From assembly GCF_000695795.1 (NCBI RefSeq), contig NZ_JNCA01000026.1, positions 1 to 64,000 of the forward strand: a DNA stretch of 64,000 nt. Direction: 5' to 3'. The position numbers were made by a program, and so were the translations under genes. The notes beneath the pieces were generated by a model. The model was not told the origin of the DNA and made no database searches. It saw only the letters and a list, made by a program, of their open reading frames with translations. This DNA comes from Flavobacterium seoulense (GTDB lineage Bacteria > Bacteroidota > Bacteroidia > Flavobacteriales > Flavobacteriaceae). Shown here one piece after another: positions 1-8,897 of this stretch; the stretch's first letter is position 1, and every line of letters starts with the position of its first letter.

Positions 1-900
1 ACCCTGACATCCATTAGCATCGGTTATTGTACAAGTATAAGTTCCTGCAGCTAAACCTGTAGCTGTAGCAGCAGTACCTCCTGACGGAGCCCAAGAATAG
101 GTATAGGAAGGAGTTCCTCCTGTTGGAGAAACCGTTGCAGTACCATTCGAACCTCCATTACAAGAAACATCTGTTTTGCTTCCTGCTGTAGTGTTTAAAG
201 CGGATGGTTGCGTAATTGTGAAAGACTTTGTGCCCTGACATCCGTTTGCATCAGTTACTGTTACAGTATAAGTTCCTGCTGCAAGTCCAGTTGCTGTAGC
301 AGCAGTACCTCCTGATGGAGCCCAAGAATAGGTATACGATGGAGTTCCTCCTGTTGGAGAAACCGTTGCAGTACCATTCGAACCTCCATTACAAGAAACA
401 TCTGTTTTACTTCCTGCTGTAGTGTTTAAAGCGGATGGTTGCGTAATTGTGAAACTTCTTGTAGTTTGACAATTATTTGCATCAGTAACAGTACAAGTAT
501 ATACACCTACTGCTAAACCAGTTGCTGTAGCAGCAGTACCTCCTGATGGAGCCCAAGAATAGGTATATCCTGGTGTACCTCCTGTTGGAGCAACTGTAGC
601 TGTACCGTTTGAGCCTCCATTACAAGAAACATTTGTTTTTCCTCCTCCTGTAGCTGCACTTAAAGCAGAAGCGGGCTGATTAATTATTATTGTTTTAGTA
701 ATTTGACAACCAATGGCGTCCGTAATTGTTACAGTGTAAGTTCCTGCAGCTAGACCAGTTGCGATGGAAGCCGTACCTCCTGAAGGTGACCAACTGTAAG
801 TATAAGAACCAATTCCTCCACTTGGAGAAACAGCAGCAGAACCAGTCGAATTCCCAAAACAAAGTACATCATTTTTTGCAGTAGATGAAGTAATATTAGA
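1..900 (-). repeat. Tandem SprB-type repeat array (about 77 codons per unit)
   Basis: Units at 1-231 and 232-462 are 231 bp each and nearly identical at DNA level. A third unit (463 to about 699) is similar, and a more diverged fourth reaches about 900. Each unit encodes a motif with CNGGSNGTATV, YSWAPSGGT and TDANGC. They are coding repeats in frame, not an intergenic array. The array probably continues past the left edge. Confidence 0.85.
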
Positions 901-2418
901 AACATTTAATGTTCCTGAATTAGAATTCGTTATACAAGAACCATCCTTAGCTACGCAACGATATAGATAACCATTCATGCTGGCAGTTGCTCCTGTAATT
1001 GTTAAAGTGTTTGTTGTGGCATTCGAATAAGTGCTACCATTAGTAATATTCGTAAAACCTGAACCCGAGTTTACCTGCCATTGATAAGCTGTTGCTCCTG
1101 TAGCTGTACTAGAAAATGTGGTATCGCTTCCAGCGCAAATAGATCGGTTAGAAGGGTTTCCGGTTATGGTAGGTGGTGTACATGAAGTAACATTTCTTAA
1201 TATCCATATATTATAATTTGCAGTTCCCTCAGTATTATTAATCAAAAAACCCAAATTATCATTTGTATCATTAAAAGGAAGCACAGTCGCATATTCATCT
1301 AAACCAGAAAAACAGTTAGAAAGATCAGATATTAAGTTGCAGTCGAAGTCATATTTTTCAAGAAAAGATTTTGCTCCTAAACCAGGTCCATATCCGAGGT
1401 CATTATACACAGATGATAAATAAAAGCCAGTAGGAGTAACTACCGGTTTATAAATTGCTCCCCAGGAATAAAGTTGTCTAATTACTTTTTGGTCAACCGC
1501 AACTGAGCCATCCTCATTATAAACTTTCAATGCTAAACTTCTTGTTTCAGTCCCTGTTCCTGTTTGAATTTGATATGCTAATAAAAATTTATTATTAGGA
1601 AGTGCTACTATATTTGGAATTTTATCCACATGTTGTCCAGATATACCCGCAGTTGCTGCTGTAAAAGAATTAGCACCATTAACCTGAATAGGAGTTGTTG
1701 CATCATTATTGAAAATCATAGCCTTATAAACCAAACTGTAGTAATCAATCAAAATCATGAATTTACCATTTGAGTTCGCCGCTATTTTATAAGCATATTG
1801 AGACTGTCCTGTAAGTCCGGCAAGGCTTGTTAATGATATTTGATTAGTATCTACTGCTATACCTGTCTGAGTAAATCTTCTCATAGAATAATCTTGTCCA
1901 CCCGTTGCCCAAGTAAAAACGATATTTCCATTTGATAACTGTTCAGATTCTACAAAACGATTCAATGAACCTGCAAGAGTATTTATTTTAGTTGGTCCTA
2001 CAATTTGTATTCCAGAGGAATTAATTATTTTGAAATAAGCATCTGTGAATCCGGTTCCCGATGATGAGGAATACCAGTAAACCAATACATTTCCATTAGA
2101 CAAACCTTTATAAATTACAGTGTCTGAATTATCATTCGTACTTGGACTGATTGAAGTGGAAAGCATATCGGATACACTCCCATTTTCATTTACAATCTTG
2201 TTTTTTGTTTCCCATGTATCTGTATCTAAGTAGCTTACTAGGATGTTGTTTCCCAATTTAGATACCTCAGGATAACCAGAATTCAGATTAGTAGTTTCAA
2301 TATCAACTCTTGTCGTACCAATATCGGAGCATGTTTGTGCTACTATGTTTTGCATCGATATTAATAAGAAAAAGAAGAGCCATAAAAATAGTCTTATTTG
2401 GAGTTTAATTTTACTCAT
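1..2418 (-). CDS. SprB-repeat surface protein, N-terminal part (runs off left edge)
   Basis: The reading frame starts with ATG at 2418 and is still open at base 1, so at least 806 residues are present and the C-terminus is missing. It begins with a hydrophobic signal peptide ending near IVAQT. Residues of about 25-400 form a region with recurring short strands that looks like a beta-propeller or similar repeat fold, which I cannot name. Residues of about 405-505 look like an Ig/PKD-like domain (SICAGSDTTF, YQWQVNSGSGF, YRCVAKDGSC). From about residue 510 to the edge lie four SprB-type repeats with the hallmark GTYTVTVTDANGC. In known families such repeats occur in gliding adhesins and other large proteins exported by the type IX system; the C-terminal sorting domain would lie outside the window. 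No TAnnTTTG promoter is visible directly upstream. Confidence 0.8.
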   Translation of the reverse strand, partial: MSKIKLQIRLFLWLFFFLLISMQNIVAQTCSDIGTTRVDIETTNLNSGYPEVSKLGNNILVSYLDTDTWETKNKIVNENGSVSDMLSTSISPSTNDNSDTVIYKGLSNGNVLVYWYSSSSGTGFTDAYFKIINSSGIQIVGPTKINTLAGSLNRFVESEQLSNGNIVFTWATGGQDYSMRRFTQTGIAVDTNQISLTSLAGLTGQSQYAYKIAANSNGKFMILIDYYSLVYKAMIFNNDATTPIQVNGANSFTAATAGISGQHVDKIPNIVALPNNKFLLAYQIQTGTGTETRSLALKVYNEDGSVAVDQKVIRQLYSWGAIYKPVVTPTGFYLSSVYNDLGYGPGLGAKSFLEKYDFDCNLISDLSNCFSGLDEYATVLPFNDTNDNLGFLINNTEGTANYNIWILRNVTSCTPPTITGNPSNRSICAGSDTTFSSTATGATAYQWQVNSGSGFTNITNGSTYSNATTNTLTITGATASMNGYLYRCVAKDGSCITNSNSGTLNVSNITSSTAKNDVLCFGNSTGSAAVSPSGGIGSYTYSWSPSGGTASIATGLAAGTYTVTITDAIGCQITKTIIINQPASALSAATGGGKTNVSCNGGSNGTATVAPTGGTPGYTYSWAPSGGTAATATGLAVGVYTCTVTDANNCQTTRSFTITQPSALNTTAGSKTDVSCNGGSNGTATVSPTGGTPSYTYSWAPSGGTAATATGLAAGTYTVTVTDANGCQGTKSFTITQPSALNTTAGSKTDVSCNGGSNGTATVSPTGGTPSYTYSWAPSGGTAATATGLAAGTYTCTITDANGCQG

Positions 2419-3172
2419 AAAATAGTATTAAATTTAAGTTTTGGTAATTTAAGTACTCCCTAAACTTCATAGTCATTACCTCTTACATAAAATTATTTAA
2501 AATATAAGTATTTTTTTATATAATTAATATGCAACAAGAGTCGTTAATTAAAAAAAGAAACACTCAAGCTAACATAAAATTATTATTAAAAAATAATTTC
2601 ATTCAATGAATTAAATTCATAAAGAAGTAAAAAGTAGATTTAGGGATTTGATATTCTGCTTCATTAAGCAGCTATCTGTGAAGAGTATTTATTTAATCAT
2701 AAGCAGTTGGTTTTAATTTGTTACATTAATTATAATATGAAAATAAAAGGACTATATGGTTAAAATGTTTAGCAATTTGTACATTTTAAATAATGATGAC
2801 TAAATTAACAAAATATTAATAAGGGAATATGAAAGGTGGTTAATTTGATAAAAAAACACAAAACAAGCTTTATTGTTATATATAAAATATTTTTTAGCTA
2901 CATTTAATTGTTTTTGTTGTTGAATTAGTAATTTTAATCATTTTATTTGAATTATATTTTGCTAAGAAAAATATTGTTAAACATGTTTTTCTGTCTAAGT
3001 ATCTAAAAAAATATAAGATTCTATTCTACTTTTGTATTGATTTTTATGTGGTTTTTTTTTGATTTTATCTTACAGAATTTAAAAATTGACTAAGTGGTTT
3101 ATGTAAGGGAAAAGAATTAATGTAGTATAACTTAGAAAGAAAAAAACATTTATTGTATTTGAAAAAAGAAAA
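2419..3172. other. AT-rich intergenic region without a recognisable gene
   Basis: This 754-bp stretch separates two minus-strand genes. It is very A/T-rich with stops in all frames. I see no canonical TAnnTTTG element on the minus strand that would serve the SprB-repeat gene. A lone plus-strand TACTTTTG at 3027-3034 has no -33 TTG and no gene behind it. Confidence 0.6.
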
Positions 3173-4321
3173 TTATTCCACCAATTTATTGAATTTTTCA
3201 ATCATAGCATTCCCTTTTTGAAGGTTTCCGGTCTTTTTCAATGCTTCTCCGTAACGGTAATAGTAGATGGGTTCCAGTTCTGAGGTCATTGCGAATAATT
3301 CACCGTACCATTTTACGGCTTTGTCCATTTGGTTTTTAAAGAAGTAACTATTGGCCATTTCCTTGAACATGTAAGTTGATTTGTATCCTTTTTGAGCAAC
3401 TCTTTCGTAAACATCAACAACGTTTATCGAAACGTAATTTTTTACTTCTGATTTAGGTTCTTCTTCTTTTGAAAGAGTTGGTTCTTCTGTTGTCGAATTG
3501 TTATTGTTAGTTGCTAATGAGGCTGTGTTGGTTTTCTTTTCTTCAGTTTTTTTGTTTTCAACTGGAACTGTGGTGATTTCTTTTGGTTTTTGAATTTCAG
3601 GAATTTTAGCTTTTGTATTGGAAACTACGATATCTTCAGTTTTTTGAATGTTTTCGCTCTTATTTATGACTCTGAAAGGATTATTTGGATCTAGATTTTG
3701 CGCGCTGTTAATTTTCTTTTTAGTAATTGACGCTGCAACAATATTTTTTACTTCTGATTTTTCGGTATTTTTTATATTATCCGTAATTCGGGAAGAGTTT
3801 ATTGCTCTTTGATTTTTTTCAGGATTTGTATTCGAATTATCTGTACTCAGAATGTTTTTTTTCTTTGTATTGTTTGTTTCCTTTTCCTGAGAGGTTAATT
3901 TATCAATAGCCAATGCTAATGAAATTTTCTCCATTTTTGTGTTTTCGGGAATAACAATATTGCTATTATCAATTTTGATTTCTACAAGATGTGTTGGCTC
4001 TTGTGTTTTTGCAGAATCCTTTTGTAGATTTCTGGTTTCGATATAATAGCTTTTTTTTCTAAAGTTTTTGTCTTTATATATAGGTGTAATAATCCTGATA
4101 TTATCAGGGCCTAAATTTACTTTACTGATAAGGCTTAGGTCTGACACAGTGTAATGTGTGGTGGTGCCGCCAAAAGTCATTTTTACAATCTCTTCCACTT
4201 TATAGTAGAGAACGTTTTTAGTTTCTATATTACTGTAGCCACTATTTGTCTGGCTATAACCGGTAAAGGAATATAGCGTACTCAAAATTATGAATAGTAC
4301 TAGTGTAATGTTTTTTTTCAT
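3173..4321 (-). CDS. Secreted TPR protein resembling a detached N-terminus of an OmpA-family protein
   Basis: The 382-residue product has a signal peptide (MKKNITLVLFIILST to about SYSQ). A middle part of about 200 residues rich in Lys, Asn, Thr and Glu looks disordered. The last 80 residues are TPR-like (VYERVAQKGYKS, ANSYFFKNQMDKAVKWYGEL, YYYRYGEALKKTGN). This last segment is close to the TPR region that, in Flavobacterium OmpA/PD40 proteins paired with SprB-like adhesins and SprF/PorP proteins, is followed by a WD40-like propeller and OmpA domain. Here the protein stops right after that segment. It lies upstream of the SprB-repeat gene on the same strand, but 754 bp away, so co-transcription is doubtful. 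Function is not established; a periplasmic or outer-membrane-associated role is inferred. Confidence 0.65.
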   Translation of the reverse strand: MKKNITLVLFIILSTLYSFTGYSQTNSGYSNIETKNVLYYKVEEIVKMTFGGTTTHYTVSDLSLISKVNLGPDNIRIITPIYKDKNFRKKSYYIETRNLQKDSAKTQEPTHLVEIKIDNSNIVIPENTKMEKISLALAIDKLTSQEKETNNTKKKNILSTDNSNTNPEKNQRAINSSRITDNIKNTEKSEVKNIVAASITKKKINSAQNLDPNNPFRVINKSENIQKTEDIVVSNTKAKIPEIQKPKEITTVPVENKKTEEKKTNTASLATNNNNSTTEEPTLSKEEEPKSEVKNYVSINVVDVYERVAQKGYKSTYMFKEMANSYFFKNQMDKAVKWYGELFAMTSELEPIYYYRYGEALKKTGNLQKGNAMIEKFNKLVE

Positions 4322-4475
4322 GATTATACTGTAAAAGTATTTTTATGCTTTTAACTTGTGTAGGTACTATTATCTGGGGCATTTGAGTTTTAATCGAACA
4401 AGTAGAAAATTATATTGTTTCTTGGGGAAAACAACTAATAATCAGTGTTGTGAGAATTGATTGAGAATTAAAGTA

Positions 4476-4483
4476 CAAAGATA
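4476..4483 (-). promoter_or_regulatory. Candidate -7 element for the TPR gene
   Basis: Reads TATCTTTG on the minus strand, matching the Bacteroidota consensus TAnnTTTG. No clear TTG lies at the usual distance, and the implied leader is about 150 nt, so support is modest. Confidence 0.35.
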
Positions 4484-4976
4484 GTTCTCTTCTAAAAGAA
4501 ATGAAAATATATTTCATTTAATCTGCTTATAATGATTGTTTTGAATTAGATGAAAATACTATTGATTGAAAGTTATTTAATATAAAATGATTATAAAGTA
4601 GCGTTTCAATTTGACTTTCTTATTCTTTTGGTTGTCGTAATATTTTATTGGAATAATGTTCCTTTAAAAAAAATATTCGATTCTGTTTTTTCGAAAAAAA
4701 AGAAGATAATATCAGAGGTTTAAATGGTAATAAAATCTTATTGATTTTTTTGTTTTTAAGTAAACATTTAATGTTTTGTTAAACAAAACAATGTAATTCT
4801 CTCAAAATGTATAAAAATTCATAAAATATAAATGAGATTCTATGTTGTTAAAAAAAGTAAGTTTTAGAGCGAAAATTAGAAATAAAAAACTAACTCTCTA
4901 AAACACAACTAAGAAAAATAAAAGAACATAATCTTATTAATATAGTTTGGGTATCGTATATAATCGATAATATTAA

Positions 4977-5007
4977 TTGAATACATGATTTCATTTTTAT
5001 ACTTTTG
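4977..5007 (+). promoter_or_regulatory. leuC operon promoter (TTG - 20 bp - TACTTTTG)
   Basis: TTG at 4977-4979 and TACTTTTG at 5000-5007 are separated by 20 bp, the spacing typical of Flavobacterium housekeeping promoters. Transcription would start near 5012-5014 and leave a leader of about 65 nt before leuC. Confidence 0.7.
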
Positions 5008-5078
5008 CGTCCTTGTTACCACCTTGTTGCAAAATAGGGCAGTGCAAAAGACAGAAATACACTAAAAAAAACTAAAAA

Positions 5079-6473
5079 ATGAGCAAGACATTATTTGACA
5101 AAGTATGGGATTCGCATGTTGTGCGTAAAATTGAAGACGGACCAGATGTGTTTTTTATTGATCGTCATTTCATTCACGAAGTAACAAGTCCTGTGGCTTT
5201 CTTAGGATTGAAATCAAGAGGCGTTTCAGTATTATATCCTGAACGTACATTTGCAACAGCCGATCACAATACACCTACTATTAACCAACACTTGCCTGTT
5301 GAAGATGCTTTATCTGCTAATCAGTTAAAAGCATTAGAAACTAACGCAGCTGAATATGGTATCTCTCACTGGGGATTAGGTCATCAAAAAAATGGAATTG
5401 TACACGTAGTAGGTCCTGAGAATGGAATTACTTTACCTGGTTCTACAATTGTATGTGGAGATTCACATACTTCTACTCATGGTGCTTTTGGTGCTATTGC
5501 TTTTGGAATTGGTACTTCTGAAGTAGAAATGGTTCTTTCTACTCAATGTATTATGCAGCCGAAACCTAAAAAAATGCGTATTAATGTAAACGGAAAATTA
5601 AGCAAAGGTGTGGGGCCAAAAGACGTTGCTCTTTATATTATTGCTCAATTAACAACATCTGGAGGAACAGGTTATTTTGCTGAATATGCAGGAAATGTAT
5701 TCGAAGAAATGACTATGGAAGGTCGTATGACTGTTTGTAACTTAAGTATCGAAATGGGTGCTCGTGGAGGAATGATTGCTCCTGACCAAACTACATTTGA
5801 TTTCTTAGAAGGAAGATTATACGCACCAAAAGGTGAAGCTTGGACAAAAGCAGTAGAATATTGGAAAACTTTAAAAACGGATCCGGATGCAGTATTTGAC
5901 GCTGAGTTAAATATTAAAGCTGAGGATATCGAGCCAATGATTACTTACGGTACAAATCCTGGAATGGGAATTGGTATCACTAAACATATTCCATCTGCTA
6001 AAGAAGTAGAAGGAGGTGAGGAAACTTACAAAAAATCATTAGCTTACATGGGCTTTGAGGAAGATGATGTAATGATTGGTAAACCAATTGATTATGTTTT
6101 CTTAGGAAGTTGTACTAATGGTCGTATCGAAGATTTTAGAGCTTTTGCTGAAATTGTAAAAGGTCGTAAAAAAGCAGATAACGTTACTGCTTGGTTAGTT
6201 CCGGGTTCTCACGTTGTTGAAGCACAAATTAAAGAAGAAGGAATTTTAGATATTCTTACTGAAGCTGGATTTGTATTACGTCAGCCAGGTTGTTCAGCTT
6301 GTTTAGCGATGAATGATGACAAGGTACCTGCTGGAAAATATGCAGTAAGTACTTCTAACAGAAACTTTGAAGGTCGTCAAGGTCCTGGTTCAAGAACATT
6401 GTTGGCTTCTCCTATTATGGCAGCAGCAGCAGCAGTTACAGGAAAATTAACTGACCCAAGAGATTTGTTGTAA
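5079..6473 (+). CDS. leuC: 3-isopropylmalate dehydratase large subunit
   Basis: LeuC and LeuD form the aconitase-type isomerase that converts 2-isopropylmalate to 3-isopropylmalate in leucine synthesis. The 464-residue protein has the family length. It shows the [4Fe-4S] cysteine ligands in [25 protein letters not shown] and [10 protein letters not shown], and the substrate-binding [11 protein letters not shown] near the C-terminus. It is the first gene of leuC-leuD-leuA-leuB and starts 72 nt after the promoter TACTTTTG. The upstream bases are A-rich without a Shine-Dalgarno sequence, as is usual in this phylum. Confidence 0.96.
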   Translation: MSKTLFDKVWDSHVVRKIEDGPDVFFIDRHFIHEVTSPVAFLGLKSRGVSVLYPERTFATADHNTPTINQHLPVEDALSANQLKALETNAAEYGISHWGLGHQKNGIVHVVGPENGITLPGSTIVCGDSHTSTHGAFGAIAFGIGTSEVEMVLSTQCIMQPKPKKMRINVNGKLSKGVGPKDVALYIIAQLTTSGGTGYFAEYAGNVFEEMTMEGRMTVCNLSIEMGARGGMIAPDQTTFDFLEGRLYAPKGEAWTKAVEYWKTLKTDPDAVFDAELNIKAEDIEPMITYGTNPGMGIGITKHIPSAKEVEGGEETYKKSLAYMGFEEDDVMIGKPIDYVFLGSCTNGRIEDFRAFAEIVKGRKKADNVTAWLVPGSHVVEAQIKEEGILDILTEAGFVLRQPGCSACLAMNDDKVPAGKYAVSTSNRNFEGRQGPGSRTLLASPIMAAAAAVTGKLTDPRDLL

Positions 6474-6559
6474 TTGAATTTTAACAGCAATAACAATTTC
6501 AAAAAGAATTAAAAAATAAAAAGATTTTAATATTCATGATTTGTTTCTTTTAATAGATA

Positions 6560-6594
6560 ATCTAAAATCTGAATTCTGAAATCTAAAATCTAAA
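6560..6594. repeat. Five tandem heptamers (consensus ATCTRAA)
   Basis: The units are ATCTAAA, ATCTGAA, TTCTGAA, ATCTAAA and ATCTAAA, ending six bases before the leuD start codon. Related words (AATCTGAAATC) occur before the trmN6-like gene at 12371-12400. This looks like a dispersed low-complexity intergenic element; any function is unknown. Confidence 0.6.
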
Positions 6595-6599
6595 TTAAA

Positions 6600-7196
6600 A
6601 TGGCATACGATAAATTTAATATACTTACCAGTAGTGCAGTGCCACTACCTATTGAGAACGTAGATACGGATCAAATTATTCCGGCTCGTTTCTTGAAAGC
6701 TACAAAACGTGAAGGTTTTGGAGATAATCTTTTCAGAGACTGGAGATACAATGGAGACGATACTCCAAAAACTGATTTCGTATTAAACAATCCAACTTAC
6801 AGCGGAAAAATCCTTGTAGGTGGAAAAAACTTTGGTTCAGGTTCTTCTCGTGAGCATGCTGCATGGGCAGTTTATGATTACGGATTCCGCGCTGTAGTTT
6901 CTTCTTTCTTTGCTGATATCTTTAAAGGAAACTGTTTAAACATCGGAGTTTTACCGGTACAAGTTTCTCCTGAATTTTCAGAGAAAATCTTTGCTGCTAT
7001 CGAAGCTGATCCTAAAACAGAATTAGAAATCAACTTACCAGAGCAAACAATTACTTTGTTAAGTACTGGCGAAAAAGAATCTTTTGATATCAACGGATAT
7101 AAAAAGAACAATATGATCAATGGTTTTGATGATATTGATTATTTACAAAGTGTAAAAGAAGAAATTGTAAGTTTTGCTGACAAACTTCCTTACTAA
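6600..7196 (+). CDS. leuD: 3-isopropylmalate dehydratase small subunit
   Basis: This is the swivelling small subunit that completes the isopropylmalate isomerase with LeuC. The 198-residue length is normal. Family motifs are visible: NVDTDQIIPARFLK near residue 20, and the KNFGSGSSREHAAWAV loop near residue 80 that closes over the substrate. It lies 126 bp after leuC, with a heptamer repeat immediately in front. A stable hairpin follows it at 7219-7259, before the leuA-like gene. Confidence 0.96.
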   Translation: MAYDKFNILTSSAVPLPIENVDTDQIIPARFLKATKREGFGDNLFRDWRYNGDDTPKTDFVLNNPTYSGKILVGGKNFGSGSSREHAAWAVYDYGFRAVVSSFFADIFKGNCLNIGVLPVQVSPEFSEKIFAAIEADPKTELEINLPEQTITLLSTGEKESFDINGYKKNNMINGFDDIDYLQSVKEEIVSFADKLPY

Positions 7197-7218
7197 AATA
7201 TAATTACAATATATAAAT

Positions 7219-7263
7219 GCAGCTGCTAAAACATTCTTCACTGAATTATTAGCAGCTGCTTTT
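7219..7263 (+). terminator. Intra-operon hairpin with U-tract between leuD and leuA-like gene
   Basis: GCAGCTGCTAA (7219-7229) pairs perfectly with TTAGCAGCTGC (7249-7259), and four or five T follow. It has the form of an intrinsic terminator inside the operon, so it may lower expression of the downstream genes or stabilise the leuCD message. Confidence 0.6.
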
Positions 7264-7338
7264 ACCGTTTATAAAACACACAATAAAATGATTTCAAAAT
7301 ACTGAAATCAGAACCTTTTTTTAGCATCAAAATTTATA

Positions 7339-8862
7339 ATGGGAAAAAGAAAAATTGAAATAATGGATACGACACTTCGTGATGGTGAACAAACCTCAGG
7401 AGTATCATTTTCTGCTGCAGAAAAATTAACCATTGCCCAATTATTATTAGAAGAGTTACAGGTTGATCGCATCGAAATTGCTTCGGCTCGTGTAAGTGAG
7501 GGAGAATTTGAGGGTGTTAAAGGAATTATGAGCTGGGCAGAAGCTAAAGGCTATGCCGATAAAATAGAAGTATTAACTTTTGTTGATAAAGGGCTTTCTA
7601 TTGAATGGATGAAAAAATCAGGAGCTAAGGTTCAAAATCTTTTGACTAAAGGTTCGCTTAATCATCTTACACATCAATTAAAAAAAACACCGGAACAACA
7701 TTTCGCTGAAATTGGGGAAGCTATTGCCTTAGCAAATGAAAACGGAATTGCTACCAATGTGTATTTGGAAGATTGGAGTAATGGTATGCGTAATTCTTCG
7801 GAATACGTGCACCAATATTTGGATTTTATTAGTACACAAGGAGTAAAAAGAATATTACTTCCAGATACTTTAGGAGTACTTATTCCGTCTGAAACGTTTC
7901 AGTTTATTTCAGAGATAACTCAAAAACATCCAAATATTCATTTTGATTTCCATGCTCACAACGATTACGATTTAAGTGTTGCCAATGTTATGGAGGCTCT
8001 AAAAGCGGGTGTTCATGGATTGCACGTTACCGTAAACGGAATGGGAGAACGCGCCGGAAATGCGCCTTTAGCCAGTACAGTTGCTGTAATTAATGATTTT
8101 ATGCCGGAAATTGAAATTGGTGTAAAAGAAACCTCTTTGTTTTCTGTTAGTAAATTGGTTGAAACTTTTACAGGATATAGAATTCCTGCTAACAAACCTA
8201 TTGTAGGTGATAATGTTTTTACTCAAACGGCTGGTATTCATGCTGATGGAGACAATAAAAACAATTTGTATTTTAATGATTTACTTCCAGAGCGCTTTGG
8301 AAGAAAAAGAAAATATGCTTTAGGGAAAACTTCCGGAAAAGCAAATATTGAAAAAAATCTTCAGGAATTAGGATTGCAACTAAATCAGGAAGATTTAAAA
8401 TTGGTTACCCAAAGAATTATCGAATTAGGCGATAAAAAAGAAACCGTAACTAAAGAAGATTTGCCTTATATCATTTCGGATGTACTGGATAGTCATACGT
8501 ATCAGGAAAAAATAACAGTTGAGTCGTATTTATTATCTCATGCAAAAGGAATGCGTCCTTCAACAACGATTTGTTTGAAAATTGATGGGCAAATTATTGA
8601 AGAACACGCTCAGGGAGATGGTCAGTTTGATGCTTTTATGAATGCTTTGACAAAAATTTATAAGACTAAAAAAATGACTTTACCTAAACTTACTGATTAT
8701 GCAGTAAGAATTCCTCCGGGAAGTAGTTCAGATGCTTTATGCGAAACCATTATTACCTGGGTAAACGATGGAAAAGAATTTAAAACCAGAGGTTTAGATT
8801 CTGACCAAACAGTAGCAGCTATTATTGCAACCCAAAAAATGTTGAATGTAATCGCAGTTTAA
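7339..8862 (+). CDS. LeuA-family synthase (2-isopropylmalate or citramalate synthase)
   Basis: The family condenses acetyl-CoA with a 2-oxo acid: 2-oxoisovalerate for LeuA, pyruvate for citramalate synthase. The 507-residue protein has the HMGL-like TIM barrel (residues of about 4-270) with MDTTLRDGEQTSG, the metal-binding DFHAHNDYDLS and GMGERAGNAPLAS. A LeuA-type regulatory/dimer domain follows (about 375-507, with AQGDGQFDAF and PPGSSSDALCET). Its place between leuD and leuB argues for isopropylmalate synthase. However, TSG replaces the SPG of classical LeuA after DGEQ, and this second LeuA subtype is also annotated as citramalate synthase in Bacteroidota. The exact substrate cannot be fixed by eye, so I give no symbol. 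Feedback inhibition by leucine or isoleucine through the C-terminal domain is expected from the family. Confidence 0.85.
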   Translation: MGKRKIEIMDTTLRDGEQTSGVSFSAAEKLTIAQLLLEELQVDRIEIASARVSEGEFEGVKGIMSWAEAKGYADKIEVLTFVDKGLSIEWMKKSGAKVQNLLTKGSLNHLTHQLKKTPEQHFAEIGEAIALANENGIATNVYLEDWSNGMRNSSEYVHQYLDFISTQGVKRILLPDTLGVLIPSETFQFISEITQKHPNIHFDFHAHNDYDLSVANVMEALKAGVHGLHVTVNGMGERAGNAPLASTVAVINDFMPEIEIGVKETSLFSVSKLVETFTGYRIPANKPIVGDNVFTQTAGIHADGDNKNNLYFNDLLPERFGRKRKYALGKTSGKANIEKNLQELGLQLNQEDLKLVTQRIIELGDKKETVTKEDLPYIISDVLDSHTYQEKITVESYLLSHAKGMRPSTTICLKIDGQIIEEHAQGDGQFDAFMNALTKIYKTKKMTLPKLTDYAVRIPPGSSSDALCETIITWVNDGKEFKTRGLDSDQTVAAIIATQKMLNVIAV

Positions 8863-8897
8863 ATTAGAAAATAATAAATTAATATAAATATAAAATA

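Larger units (their letters stand above)
4322..5078. other. Divergent intergenic region between TPR gene and leu operon
   Basis: The 757-bp AT-rich region holds the candidate promoters for both sides (4476-4483 minus; 4977-5007 plus). No further gene, RNA or strong hairpin was recognised in it. Confidence 0.6.

Noticed and set aside
1..900. Regularly spaced repeats that could suggest a CRISPR array
   Set aside because: The period is 231 bp, the reading frame is open throughout, and the unit encodes an SprB-type domain; there are no short repeats with unique spacers.
3027..3034. Plus-strand TACTTTTG that could be a promoter for a small RNA
   Set aside because: No -33 TTG, no downstream gene, no hairpin or terminator; such 8-mers arise by chance in AT-rich DNA.
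4322..5078. Possible leader peptide or riboswitch ahead of leuC
   Set aside because: No leucine-rich short frame and no recognised riboswitch core was found in the roughly 65-nt leader.
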